In this document: piece after piece, positions 44,674 to 52,966 of the stretch | Layout: each line of letters opens with the position of its first letter | How positions within the stretch are numbered: the first letter of the stretch is position 1 | Assembly (NCBI RefSeq): GCF_011759605.1 | Contig: NZ_JAAOYX010000001.1 | Coordinates: 248,001 to 312,000, forward strand | DNA from: Luteibacter sp. SG786 | GTDB lineage: Bacteria > Pseudomonadota > Gammaproteobacteria > Xanthomonadales > Rhodanobacteraceae | DNA: 64,000 bases | Direction: 5' to 3' | Notes under the pieces: model-generated | Databases searched by the model: none | What the model saw: the letters and a program-made list of their open reading frames with translations, nothing else | Told to the model about the DNA's origin: nothing | Position numbers and translations under genes: made by a program

Positions 44674-45798
44674 TCAGCGCGGTACGCGGTACCCGCCCGG
44701 CACGCCCTCGGGGGAAAGGGTGAGCTGCCAGAGCTGGTCGCGCCGGCTGCGGAAGACGCCCGCCGAGCAGCCGAGGTAGAAGTGCCACATGCGGCGGAAC
44801 CGTTCGTCATAGCGGGCCGAGAGGCGCGGCCACGCGGCGTCGAAGTTGTCGCGCCATGCCATCAGCGTACGGTCGTAGTCCGCGCCGAAGTTGTGCCAGT
44901 CCTCGACCACGAAAAGGCCTTCCAGCGCAGCGGCTACCTGGCTCATGGCCGGAATGACCGAGTTAGGGAAGATGTACTTCTCGATCCAGGGGTCGGGCCT
45001 GCCGGGAGTGGCGTTGCTGCCGATGCTGTGGAGCACCACCAGGCCGCCCGGTTGCAGGCAGCGCCGCGCCACCTCGAACCAGCTGCGGTAGTTCTTTCCC
45101 CCCACGTGTTCGAACATGCCCACGGAAAGGATGGCGTCGAATCGCTCGTCGAGTTCTCGGTAGTCCTGAAGGCGAATCTCGATGGGCAGGTCCTTGCACA
45201 GATCCTGCGCGAAGGCCGCCTGTTCTCGCGAAATGGTGACGCCCACACCGCTGACCCCATAGCGTTCCGCGGCGAATTTCAGCGCCTCGCCCCACCCGCA
45301 ACCGATGTCGAGGATGCGCTGGCCGGGTTTCAACCGGAGCTTGCGACAGATGAGGTCGAGCTTGGCTTCCTGGGCATCGTCGAGGTTCTGCGCCTGCGCC
45401 CAATAGCCGCACGAATACACGAGGCGCTTGCCGAGCATGGCCTCGAACAGGTCGTTGCCCAGGTCGTAATGCTGGCGGCCCACCTCCCAGGCGTGCTCGC
45501 CGCGCTGCATGTTGAGAAAACGGGCCTTGAGGTGTGCGATCAACGTGTCGAGCGTGCGCAGCGATTCGTCCAGGTGCGACGACAGAACCTTCGTGAAAAA
45601 GCCGGGCATGTCGACCACGTCCCACCAGCCGTCCATGTAGGACTCGCCGAGTCCCAGCGAGCCATGCGCGAAAACACGCGCGTAGGTGCGTTCGTCGTGG
45701 ATGACGAGGTCGGTGGGGCGGCTGCCGCCGATGGTGACGCCGGCATGTTCCAGCAGTTCCTGCGCGCGGGCCTTGAGGGAAGAAGAATCGTGGCTCAT
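44674..45798 (-). CDS. cfa: Cyclopropane-fatty-acyl-phospholipid synthase
   Basis: Cfa adds a methylene bridge from S-adenosylmethionine to unsaturated acyl chains of membrane phospholipids, often on entry to stationary phase. The 374-residue protein has an N-terminal lipid-binding region with E-S-Y-M-D-G-W-W near residue 53, H-Y-D-L-G-N-D near 109, and the SAM loop L-D-I-G-C-G-W-G near residue 165. F-E-H-V-G is near 235 and Y-I-F-P near 275. ATG 45798 lies 23 bases after the crcB stop, so the two are probably co-transcribed. Confidence 0.95.
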   Translation of the reverse strand: MSHDSSSLKARAQELLEHAGVTIGGSRPTDLVIHDERTYARVFAHGSLGLGESYMDGWWDVVDMPGFFTKVLSSHLDESLRTLDTLIAHLKARFLNMQRGEHAWEVGRQHYDLGNDLFEAMLGKRLVYSCGYWAQAQNLDDAQEAKLDLICRKLRLKPGQRILDIGCGWGEALKFAAERYGVSGVGVTISREQAAFAQDLCKDLPIEIRLQDYRELDERFDAILSVGMFEHVGGKNYRSWFEVARRCLQPGGLVVLHSIGSNATPGRPDPWIEKYIFPNSVIPAMSQVAAALEGLFVVEDWHNFGADYDRTLMAWRDNFDAAWPRLSARYDERFRRMWHFYLGCSAGVFRSRRDQLWQLTLSPEGVPGGYRVPR

Positions 45799-45821
45799 CG
45801 AGTAAAGATTCCTTGTGATCC

Positions 45822-46211
45822 TCAGAAGTGCCGCAGTACCCCACGCGTGATCGCCAGGCCAGCGATCGTCATGGCGATGGACCCGGCCAGGTTGACCGAC
45901 ACGTGCGCCGCGAACCAGGCGTACTGCTGACGCAGCAGCAATGCGGAGGCTTCGGCCGAAAAGGTGGAGAACGTGGTGAGGCCGCCGAGGAACCCGGTGG
46001 CGACGAGCAGGCGCACTTCGACCGGCAGCGTCTGGAAATGGTCGAACACCCCGAGGGTCACGCCCATCAGCAGACCGCCCGTCAGGTTGGCCGCAAGGGT
46101 GCCGAGGGGAAGCGTCGGGAACAGAGGATTGAAGGCGACCGCCAGCCACCAGCGAAGCCAGCAACCCAGCATGCCACCGAGGCCGACGGCCAGGAAACCG
46201 GTGTAGCCCAC
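45822..46211 (-). CDS. crcB: Fluoride channel CrcB/Fluc
   Basis: The 129-residue, four-helix inner-membrane protein forms a dimeric fluoride channel. Family motifs are present: G-G-x-L-G-x-x-x-R near residue 10, N-L-T-G-G-L-L-M-G near 44 and G-F-L-G-G-L-T-T-F-S-T-F-S near residue 74. The GTG start at 46211 gives the usual length; the open frame upstream adds 33 basic residues that no CrcB has. No fluoride riboswitch was found in the short leader. Confidence 0.93.
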   Translation of the reverse strand: MGYTGFLAVGLGGMLGCWLRWWLAVAFNPLFPTLPLGTLAANLTGGLLMGVTLGVFDHFQTLPVEVRLLVATGFLGGLTTFSTFSAEASALLLRQQYAWFAAHVSVNLAGSIAMTIAGLAITRGVLRHF

Positions 46212-46324
46212 GTTACCCCCACGAACGATCGATGGAGCGATTATGCCCCGCAGGCCGTCCGACGGCGAGCGCCATACCCTGCGGCTATACTGCCTGACCC
46301 TCCTCCCCACGGCCCAGCCGCGCC

Positions 46325-47593
46325 ATGTCGTTCGCGACCCGCGACCCGCGTCGCCATCTCCCCCTGTTGCTCGCGGCCCTGTCGATGATCGGGCCGTTCT
46401 CCATCGACGCCATCTTCCCGGGCTTTCCCGACATTGGCCGCGACTTCGCGGTGGGCGACGTGGCCCTGCAGCAGTTGCTCAGCGTGTACCTGCTGGCCTA
46501 TGCAGCCATGAGCCTCTTTCATGGCGCGCTGTCGGACGCTTACGGGCGCAAGCCTGTCATCGTCATCGCGATGGCCATCTACACGGTGGCGTCGGTGGGT
46601 GCCGCGCTGGCGCCGAGCTTCGCCTTCCTGCTGGGCTGCCGCGTGCTGCAGGGGGTGTGCGGCGGCGCGGGCATTGTGGTGGGGCGCGCCGTGGTCCGAG
46701 ACACGATGCATGGGGAGGAAGCCCAGCGCATGATGTCGAAGGTGATGATGATTTTCGGCGTCGCTCCCGCCATGGCGCCCATTGTGGGCGCATGGCTTCT
46801 GGGCATCGACGGCTGGCGCGGCATCTTCTGGGCGCTGTCCGGCTTCACGCTGGTGCTCACGCTGGGCGTGTCGTTCTTCCTGACGGAGTCGCATCCGGCC
46901 ACGAGGCGCACAGTGTTCAGGCCGCGCCCGTTGCTCGCCGGTTACATGCGCATCGGCCGCGACCTACCGTTCTGGCCGCTCGCCATTTCCAGTTCGGTCA
47001 ATTTTTCCGGCCTGTTCCTCTATATCGCCTCAGCGCCGCAGGTGATCCGCCATCATCTGCACCTTGGCGTCGACGGCTTCCCATGGCTGTTCGTTCCGGT
47101 CGTGACGGGCATGGTCTCGGGCGCGTTCATCTCGGGCCGTGCGGCGGGCAGGGTGAGCGCGGCGCGCACGGTGAGCTGGGGCTACGCAGCCATGCTCTCG
47201 TCGTGCGCGATCAGTCTGGTTCTTTCGCTGACGCTGGATACGCCGCACGTGCCCTGGTCCACGCTGCCGCTGGCGCTCTACGGCTGTGGCGTGCAGTTGG
47301 CCTTCCCGACGCTGACCCTGCTGCTGCTCGACCGCTTTCCGGAACAACGCGGCGGCGTGTCATCGGTGCAGGCCTTCTTCAGTCTGCTCATGACCGCGCT
47401 TGTGGCCGGCGTGCTGTCGCCGGCGCTGTCCGGCAGCATGCTTACCCTGGCCCTCGGCGCTACCGCCATGTGCTCGCTCGGATTATGCGGGTGGGTATGG
47501 TATGCGCGCCTGGAGCGCCGGCGCCTGGCCGCCGAGAAGGCTGGCGCCGCGACGAGCGTCGTATCGCAGGTCGAGCGCAACGAGCCGGGCTGA
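46325..47593 (+). CDS. Bcr/CflA-type multidrug MFS transporter
   Basis: A 422-residue inner-membrane protein with twelve helices. The start P-L-L-L-A-A-L-S-M-I-G-P-F-S-I-D and the loop motif G-x-L-S-D-A-Y-G-R-K-P near residue 68 are those of the DHA1 (Bcr/CflA) drug:proton antiporters. V-L-Q-G-V-C-G-G-A-G near residue 110 is motif C-like and typical of exporters. The substrate is unknown. It is divergent from crcB. Confidence 0.9.
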   Translation: MSFATRDPRRHLPLLLAALSMIGPFSIDAIFPGFPDIGRDFAVGDVALQQLLSVYLLAYAAMSLFHGALSDAYGRKPVIVIAMAIYTVASVGAALAPSFAFLLGCRVLQGVCGGAGIVVGRAVVRDTMHGEEAQRMMSKVMMIFGVAPAMAPIVGAWLLGIDGWRGIFWALSGFTLVLTLGVSFFLTESHPATRRTVFRPRPLLAGYMRIGRDLPFWPLAISSSVNFSGLFLYIASAPQVIRHHLHLGVDGFPWLFVPVVTGMVSGAFISGRAAGRVSAARTVSWGYAAMLSSCAISLVLSLTLDTPHVPWSTLPLALYGCGVQLAFPTLTLLLLDRFPEQRGGVSSVQAFFSLLMTALVAGVLSPALSGSMLTLALGATAMCSLGLCGWVWYARLERRRLAAEKAGAATSVVSQVERNEPG

Positions 47594-47600
47594 TCGCGGG

Positions 47601-48047
47601 CTAAAGCAACCCGCGATCGATCAGGAATGCCCGCGCCTCGGTGGCATCCTGCTCGAACCAGGCACGCGTGGAGCCGAGCCGATAGGTGTAGCCCCAGCGG
47701 TCCATGTCCTCCATCAGCCTCGTGGAACCCACTCCCGGCAAGGCATCCGCGAGGACGATCTGCAGGTAGCAGGTGGCGTCCTCTTCCTCGATGGAATCGG
47801 TGGCATCCGTGTGCACGAGTGCACGCTTGTCCTCGGGAAGGACGATGAGGTGGCAGGCTTCGTGCAACAGCGAATGCACGGGCGTGTCGGCGCGGGCATA
47901 CACCGTCGTGCCGATGATGCCGGCTTCGGTGTCGCCCCAGAAACTTCCGGGAATGGCTTCGCCGTCGGCGACGGTCACGAGGGTCAGGCCGTGCCGGGCG
48001 AGAAGGGCGCGCGGCGCATCGAAGCCGATCTCGCCCACGCGCAGCAC
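47601..48047 (-). CDS. Conserved protein with HEACH metal-site-like motif, unknown function
   Basis: The product (148 residues from GTG 48047) has no signal peptide. Near its middle, L-L-H-E-A-C-H-L-I resembles the HExxH zinc site of metallopeptidases, and downstream acidic residues (E-E-E-D-A) could supply a third ligand. Cytoplasmic zinc-dependent hydrolase is a guess. The frame is open to ATG 48122, but the extra N-terminus (V-P-A-F-A-G-T) is encoded by a short dispersed repeat found elsewhere in the window, so the later start is preferred. It is convergent with the MFS gene. Confidence 0.65.
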   Translation of the reverse strand: MLRVGEIGFDAPRALLARHGLTLVTVADGEAIPGSFWGDTEAGIIGTTVYARADTPVHSLLHEACHLIVLPEDKRALVHTDATDSIEEEDATCYLQIVLADALPGVGSTRLMEDMDRWGYTYRLGSTRAWFEQDATEARAFLIDRGLL

Positions 48048-48126
48048 CGCGTCGGCGGGATCGCTGGAAGCCGTCGCCGTCCCTGCGAAGGCAGGGACCG
48101 AGTGACTCACGCTCCCGCCCATGGAT

Positions 48127-48399
48127 TCAGCTCGCCGAGGTGGCCGGCTTGCCGTCCGGCAGTGCCACGGAGAGTTCCAGCACCTCGTGGCCGCTGTCGC
48201 GTTCGAGGTTGATGTTCACGGCCTCGACGTCAACGTTGACGTACTTGCGGATGACTTCGAGCAGCTCGTTGCGCAGCAGCGGCAGGTAGTCGGGCCCGCC
48301 GCGCGTCGAGCGCTCCTGGGCGACGATGATGCGCAGGCGTTCCTTGGCGACGCCTGCGCTCGGCTCGGGTTTGCGCTTCAGGAAATCGAGGATACCCAT
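48127..48399 (-). CDS. minE: Cell division topological specificity factor MinE
   Basis: MinE drives pole-to-pole oscillation of MinCD by stimulating MinD ATPase. The 90-residue protein has the N-terminal [10 protein letters not shown] membrane-targeting helix, the MinD-contact region [10 protein letters not shown] near residue 26 and the C-terminal dimer domain ([14 protein letters not shown]). It starts two bases after the minD stop. Confidence 0.96.
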   Translation of the reverse strand: MGILDFLKRKPEPSAGVAKERLRIIVAQERSTRGGPDYLPLLRNELLEVIRKYVNVDVEAVNINLERDSGHEVLELSVALPDGKPATSAS

Positions 48400-48401
48400 G
48401 C

Positions 48402-49214
48402 TCAACCTCCGAAGACGCGCTTGAGGAAGCCCTTCTTGACCGGCTCGAGGAAACGGAGGGGACGCTCTTCGCCGAGAATGCGGGCCACGGTGTCCTTGTA
48501 GGCTGCGCCGGCGTTCGAGTCGTCGTCGAGGATCACCGGCACGCCGGCGTTGGACGCGGCGAGCACGTTCTCCGATTCCGGAATGACGCCGACGACGGAA
48601 ATGCCGAGGATTTCCTCGACGTCCTTCACGCTCAGCATCTCGCCCGCTTCGACGCGATTGGGGTTGTAGCGGGTGAGCAGCAGATGCTGCTTGATCGGTG
48701 ACTCGCCCTTTTCGGCACGGCGCGTCTTGCTTGCCAGAAGGCCGAGGATGCGGTCGGAGTCGCGCACCGAAGAGACCTCCGGGTTGACGACGACCACGGC
48801 GTGGTCGGCGAAGTACATCGCCAGGTGAGCGCCCTTCTCGATGCCGGCAGGGGAGTCGCAGACGACGTAGTCGAATTCTTCCTTCGCCAGTTCGTCGAGT
48901 ACCTTCTCGACGCCTTCCTGGGTGAGGGCGTCCTTGTCGCGGGTCTGGGAGGCGGCCAGCACGAACAGTTTCTCGTGCCGTTTGTCCTTGATCAGCGCCT
49001 GCTTGAGCGTGGCTTCGCCGTGCACGACGTTGACGAAGTCGTACACCACGCGCCGCTCGCATCCCATGATCAGGTCGAGGTTGCGCAGGCCGACGTCGAA
49101 GTCGATGACGGCGACCTTCTTGCCCTGCAAGGCGAGGCCGGTCGCGAGGGAGGCGCTGGTGGTGGTCTTGCCGACTCCGCCTTTGCCGGAGGTGACGACG
49201 ATAATTTCAGTCAA
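48402..49214 (-). CDS. minD: Septum site-determining ATPase MinD
   Basis: MinD is the membrane-bound ATPase that recruits MinC to block division at the poles. The 270-residue protein has the deviant Walker A motif [10 protein letters not shown] (residues 9-18), [10 protein letters not shown] near residue 38 and a C-terminal amphipathic membrane helix ([11 protein letters not shown]). The start codon is TTG, with CGGAGAC upstream. The order minC-minD-minE is standard. Confidence 0.97.
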   Translation of the reverse strand: MTEIIVVTSGKGGVGKTTTSASLATGLALQGKKVAVIDFDVGLRNLDLIMGCERRVVYDFVNVVHGEATLKQALIKDKRHEKLFVLAASQTRDKDALTQEGVEKVLDELAKEEFDYVVCDSPAGIEKGAHLAMYFADHAVVVVNPEVSSVRDSDRILGLLASKTRRAEKGESPIKQHLLLTRYNPNRVEAGEMLSVKDVEEILGISVVGVIPESENVLAASNAGVPVILDDDSNAGAAYKDTVARILGEERPLRFLEPVKKGFLKRVFGG

Positions 49215-49244
49215 GTGATGTCTCCGAGTGCTGCAATGCGCTGG

Positions 49245-50015
49245 TTAGAGTCGCGCGATCATGAGTTTTCCATTGTCGAGCCAGCACTGCACGGGCTGGC
49301 CTTCGAATTCCCTGGGCATGTCTTCGAACACGCGATAGTGCCCGGCGATCGCCACCAGTTCGGCGCGGAAGTCGGAGCAGAAGATGCGTGCGGATTCGTC
49401 ACCCTGCGCGCCGGCCATGGCGCGGCCGCGCAGGCTGCCGTAAATGTGGATGGAGCCGTCGGCGATCACCTCGGCGCCATTGGCGACACCCGCCGTGACC
49501 ACGAGGTCGCGGTCGCGTGCGTACACCTGCTGGCCCGAGCGCACAGTGCTGCCCGAATGGTGTTGCGCCGTGACGGTGCCGCTCGATTCGGCCGGCTCGT
49601 CCGGAACGGCGGCGGCGCGCACGGGCTCCTGCCGCGGCGGTGCCGGTGCCGTTGTCGCCTCGCCCTGGGCGGGTTCGTACTGGGCGCGGAACTTGGCGAT
49701 GAGGGGAAGACCCATGCGTTCGGCCAGGGCTTCCGTTTCGCTGGTGCCGTAGGCGATGCCGACGGGCAGCATGCCGGCGCTGCGAATGGCCTCGAGCAGG
49801 GCATCGACCATGCCGTCGTCGGGCAGCTTGGGCAGGTGCGAAAGGTCGAGCACCACCGCCGCCCGCGAGAACATCTGGGGCGCGGAGCGCACGCGGCGTT
49901 CCAGTTCCTCCACCAGCGCGGCGGCGTCGACACGGCGCACGCGCACGCACGCGATGCCAACCTGGCCGAAGCGCAGGTCGCACGCGGCTTCGAGGGATTC
50001 GGCGCGAGCGTTCAT
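49245..50015 (-). CDS. minC: Septum site-determining protein MinC
   Basis: MinC inhibits FtsZ polymerisation where MinD places it. The 256-residue product has an N-terminal FtsZ-binding domain (to about residue 105), an Ala/Pro linker, and a C-terminal beta-helix dimer/MinD-binding domain with V-R-S-G-Q-Q-V-Y-A near residue 160 and G-S-I-H-I-Y-G-S-L-R-G-R-A near 190. ATG 50015 lies within the stop of the GNAT gene, so it is coupled to that gene. Confidence 0.95.
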   Translation of the reverse strand: MNARAESLEAACDLRFGQVGIACVRVRRVDAAALVEELERRVRSAPQMFSRAAVVLDLSHLPKLPDDGMVDALLEAIRSAGMLPVGIAYGTSETEALAERMGLPLIAKFRAQYEPAQGEATTAPAPPRQEPVRAAAVPDEPAESSGTVTAQHHSGSTVRSGQQVYARDRDLVVTAGVANGAEVIADGSIHIYGSLRGRAMAGAQGDESARIFCSDFRAELVAIAGHYRVFEDMPREFEGQPVQCWLDNGKLMIARL

Positions 50016-50605
50016 GCGCGGGCTCCCATGCCGTTCACGGGGCGGTGCCGTTCTGCGAGCCACGCAACGTCGGGCAGGCCGCCGTGTTCGAGGTAGCGCT
50101 CGAGCACGAACGGGAAGCTGGGAAGTTCGCGGGCCAGGAGGCTCACTTTCGGGCCTTCGTCCATCTTCTGCTGTCCCACTTCCTGGAAGCCCATGGTGCC
50201 GTGGAAAAGCACGGTCTGGTCGTTGCGGGGTTCGAGGAACACCTCGCAGGTCAAGAGTGGCACGCGTACCTCGGCATAGCTTTGCACGTCGCAATAGAAG
50301 ATCCGCCCCAGGCCATGGCCGCGCGATTGCGATGCGATGACGATGCGGTCGATGTACACGAAGCTTTCGTAATGGTCGCGGAACCAGCGGAAATTCTGGC
50401 TGCCGTACTGGGCGTCCGGACGCATGGCGATAAGGAAACCGAGGATCTGGCCGTCCTGCTCCGCCACGCGGAAGTAGTGCGCGATGTCGTAAAGGTGGCG
50501 CAGGCGGTCGAGATCCGTGGCGAGGATGCCCGTGCCTGCCTCATTGTTGAGTGCCAGCACGGCATCCAGGTCGTGCTCGCGCACGTCGCGGATGGCAAGG
50601 GCCAT
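50012..50605 (-). CDS. GNAT-family N-acetyltransferase
   Basis: A 197-residue acetyltransferase. The acetyl-CoA loop R-G-H-G-L-G-R is near residue 95, after the core strand Y-I-D-R-I-V-I; the aromatic Y-G-S-Q-N-F-R-W-F-R-D segment precedes it. Substrate is unknown: small molecules, protein N-termini or antibiotics are all possible. Its stop overlaps the minC ATG, making it the first gene of a GNAT-minC-minD-minE operon, an unusual addition to the min genes. It is divergent from the histidine kinase. Confidence 0.87.
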   Translation of the reverse strand: MALAIRDVREHDLDAVLALNNEAGTGILATDLDRLRHLYDIAHYFRVAEQDGQILGFLIAMRPDAQYGSQNFRWFRDHYESFVYIDRIVIASQSRGHGLGRIFYCDVQSYAEVRVPLLTCEVFLEPRNDQTVLFHGTMGFQEVGQQKMDEGPKVSLLARELPSFPFVLERYLEHGGLPDVAWLAERHRPVNGMGARA

Positions 50606-50796
50606 TCAATGCTCCGCTTGTGGTTCGTGGGAAGACGACCCCCGGGCCGTCGCAATGCCCGGCATTATGGCATGCCCCGGTCGCGCGGTGGAGCGATCCT
50701 TACATATAAAACCGTTGTAAAAGCCGACGTTTGCCGCTTGCGCGCACGTGACTTCAGTCAGGTGGTGCGGGCCGCGCGAAGGCCTATGATGCGAGC

Positions 50797-52077
50797 ATGT
50801 ACAAAGCCGAGTTCATCCACGTCCGTCTTGTCCGCCTGCTGCGCTACGCCACGTACTTCGTGTTCCTGTGCGCGGGCCTGCCGCTGTCCATGCAGCGGGC
50901 CGGTAGCGGCCCGGGCGCGATCGGCGACATGCCGCTGCTGGCCTGGACCGCCTGCTACCTGGTCTTCGGGCTGGTGTACTGGCTGCTGACCAACCAGATG
51001 GGGGCCCGGCTGAATGGCGCCACGCGCGTGGCCGTGCTGGTGATCCTCACCGGTACTGCGCTGGCCATAGGCGTTCTGAGCAAGAGCGGCGTGGGCGCCC
51101 TGCTGCTGATCATCGTGGCCACGGCCGTGCCCTGGCTGGTCAGCCTGCCGCTCGGCATCGCCTGGATGGCCGTGGCCCACGTGGCCCTGGTGCCGGTGTT
51201 CGCCGAGGTGCCGGGCTGGGGGTTGATCAACGCCCTGATGCAGGCCTGCCTTTATTTCGGCTTCTCCGCCCTCGTCTTCGTGGCCTCGATGGTCGCAAGC
51301 CAGCAGGCCGAAGAGCGGGAGGAACTGCGCCGTCTGAACTCGGAACTGCGCGCCACCCGTGCGCTGCTGGCGGAATCCACGCGCATCGCCGAACGCATGC
51401 GCATCGCCCGCGACCTGCACGACCTGGTGGGGCACCACCTCACCGCGCTGAGCCTGAACCTCGAAGTGGCCAGCCACCTCACCAACGACGTCGCGCGCGA
51501 GCACGTGCTGAAGGCCCAAAGCACGGCGAAACAGCTGCTTTCCGACGTGCGCGAGGTCGTCAGCGAACTGCGCCAGGACGACGCCATCGACCTCACCCAG
51601 GCCCTGCGCAGCCTCACCGAGGGCGTGCCGGGCCTGGAGGTGCGGCTGACGGTGCCGCCGCGCTTCGGCGTGGAGGACCCGCGCCGGGCCCAGATGCTCC
51701 TGCGCTGCGTGCAGGAAATCCTGACCAACACCGTGCGCCACGCCAATGCCCGCCACCTCTGGCTCACCTTCCGCCACACCGGCCCGGACGAGTTGTGCCT
51801 GGACGCCCGCGACGACGGGCGCGGTGGCGGCAGCGGCGAATTCCGGCCTGGCAACGGCCTGAACGGCATGCGCGAGCGCCTGGCCGAATTCGGAGGCACG
51901 GTGTCCTTCCGGACCGACCCCGCAGGCGGATTCGCGCTGACCGCCCGCCTGCCGCTGGGCGAGGAGCCTTCGCTCGCCCACGCGCCCCCTCGTCAGGTAT
52001 TCGATCCGGCCCTCGGCGACGAGCCTGAAGCCGCTTCGCGTGCCAAACTCTCCGTTCCTTCCGAGGATCTTCCATGA
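50797..52077 (+). CDS. Sensor histidine kinase, DesK/NarX-like
   Basis: The 426-residue inner-membrane sensor has about six N-terminal helices (to residue ~170) with no large periplasmic domain. A HisKA_3 dimerisation domain follows with the phosphoacceptor H208 in R-D-L-H-D-L-V-G-H-H. The ATPase domain shows Q-E-I-L-T-N-T-V-R-H-A-N near residue 308 and D-D-G-R-G near 345. A sensor of membrane state or a hydrophobic cue is likely. A Pro/Ala-rich tail of ~40 residues ends the protein. It overlaps the response regulator gene by four bases. Confidence 0.93.
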   Translation: MYKAEFIHVRLVRLLRYATYFVFLCAGLPLSMQRAGSGPGAIGDMPLLAWTACYLVFGLVYWLLTNQMGARLNGATRVAVLVILTGTALAIGVLSKSGVGALLLIIVATAVPWLVSLPLGIAWMAVAHVALVPVFAEVPGWGLINALMQACLYFGFSALVFVASMVASQQAEEREELRRLNSELRATRALLAESTRIAERMRIARDLHDLVGHHLTALSLNLEVASHLTNDVAREHVLKAQSTAKQLLSDVREVVSELRQDDAIDLTQALRSLTEGVPGLEVRLTVPPRFGVEDPRRAQMLLRCVQEILTNTVRHANARHLWLTFRHTGPDELCLDARDDGRGGGSGEFRPGNGLNGMRERLAEFGGTVSFRTDPAGGFALTARLPLGEEPSLAHAPPRQVFDPALGDEPEAASRAKLSVPSEDLP

Positions 52078-52715
52078 TCTCCGTCTGCCTCGTTGACGAT
52101 CAGAACCTGGTTCGCCAGGGCATCCGCTCCCTGCTCGACCTGGCCGGCGACATCCGCGTCGTGGCCGAATGCGCCGATGGCGCCCAGGCGGTACAGACCA
52201 TTCCCCAGGTCCGGCCCGACGTGGTGCTGCTCGATCTGCGCATGCCCAACATGAGCGGCCTGGAAGTGCTCCAGGCGCTCGGCGGCCGCAACGAGCTACC
52301 CCCAACGATCATCCTGACCACCTTCGACGACGACCAGCTCGTGCTGTCGGGGCTCAAGGCCGGCGCGCGTGGCTACCTGCTGAAGGACGTGTCGCTCGAC
52401 CAACTGGTCGAGGCCGTGCGTACCGTCGCGGCGGGCGGCTCCCTGGTGGCCCCCATGGTCACCCAGCGGCTACTGGCAGGGGTGGGGCGCATCCAGAACC
52501 AGTTCTCGAGCCTGGAGCAACCGGACCCGCTCACCGAGCGTGAGACGGAAATCCTGCGTCTGCTGTCGGGGGGCTACAGCAACAAGGAGATCGCCAATTC
52601 CCTGCGCGTGGCGGAGGGCACGGTGAAGAATCACGTCTCCAACATCCTCTCCAAGCTCGGCGTCCGCGATCGTACCCGTGCGGTGCTCAAGGCCCTTGAA
52701 TTGGGCATTGTCTGA
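52074..52715 (+). CDS. LuxR/NarL-family response regulator
   Basis: The 213-residue regulator has a receiver domain with acidic D8-D9, phosphoacceptor D54 in L-L-D-L-R-M-P and K-D near residue 105, then a LuxR helix-turn-helix (L-T-E-R-E-T-E-I-L-R-L-L near residue 153, N-K-E-I-A-N-S-L near 170). It is the partner of the overlapping histidine kinase. Targets are unknown. The next gene lies 251 bases downstream, so it may or may not be part of the unit. Confidence 0.95.
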   Translation: MISVCLVDDQNLVRQGIRSLLDLAGDIRVVAECADGAQAVQTIPQVRPDVVLLDLRMPNMSGLEVLQALGGRNELPPTIILTTFDDDQLVLSGLKAGARGYLLKDVSLDQLVEAVRTVAAGGSLVAPMVTQRLLAGVGRIQNQFSSLEQPDPLTERETEILRLLSGGYSNKEIANSLRVAEGTVKNHVSNILSKLGVRDRTRAVLKALELGIV

Positions 52716-52874
52716 GGGAATAGGCCCTTTGAGGCTAACCCCTGGCTGACCGGACGGCGAGACGCCGTCGACTCTGGCCGAAAATCCGCTTGTGCACCCG
52801 TGAAAAAAAGGGCAGGCGACCCAATGGCGTTCCCCGCCGCGAGCAAGTACCATCGGCTCTTTCGGCGCGGGCGA

Positions 52875-52930
52875 ACCCCTGCCACGGGCCGATTCTTCAG
52901 GGGTGACCGCCCGGCATCCATGGCCGGGCG
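52875..52930 (+). other. Two hairpins in the leader of the SRPBCC gene
   Basis: ACCCCTG/CAGGGGT (52875-52904) and CGCCCGGC/GCCGGGCG (52908-52930) form two successive stem-loops 36 bases before ATG 52967. Neither is followed by a T-tract, so they are not clear terminators. The rest of the 251-base gap shows nothing recognisable. The pairings are seen; any regulatory role is inferred. Confidence 0.4.
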
Positions 52931-52966
52931 TGGAGCCTGTTCGTAAGACGTTCGGAGATCCGTGGA

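Noticed and set aside
46212-46324. A possible fluoride riboswitch before crcB
   Set aside because: The conserved aptamer bases were not found in the short leader.
52716-52874. A terminator after the response regulator
   Set aside because: Short inverted C/G tracts exist but without a clear stem followed by T residues.
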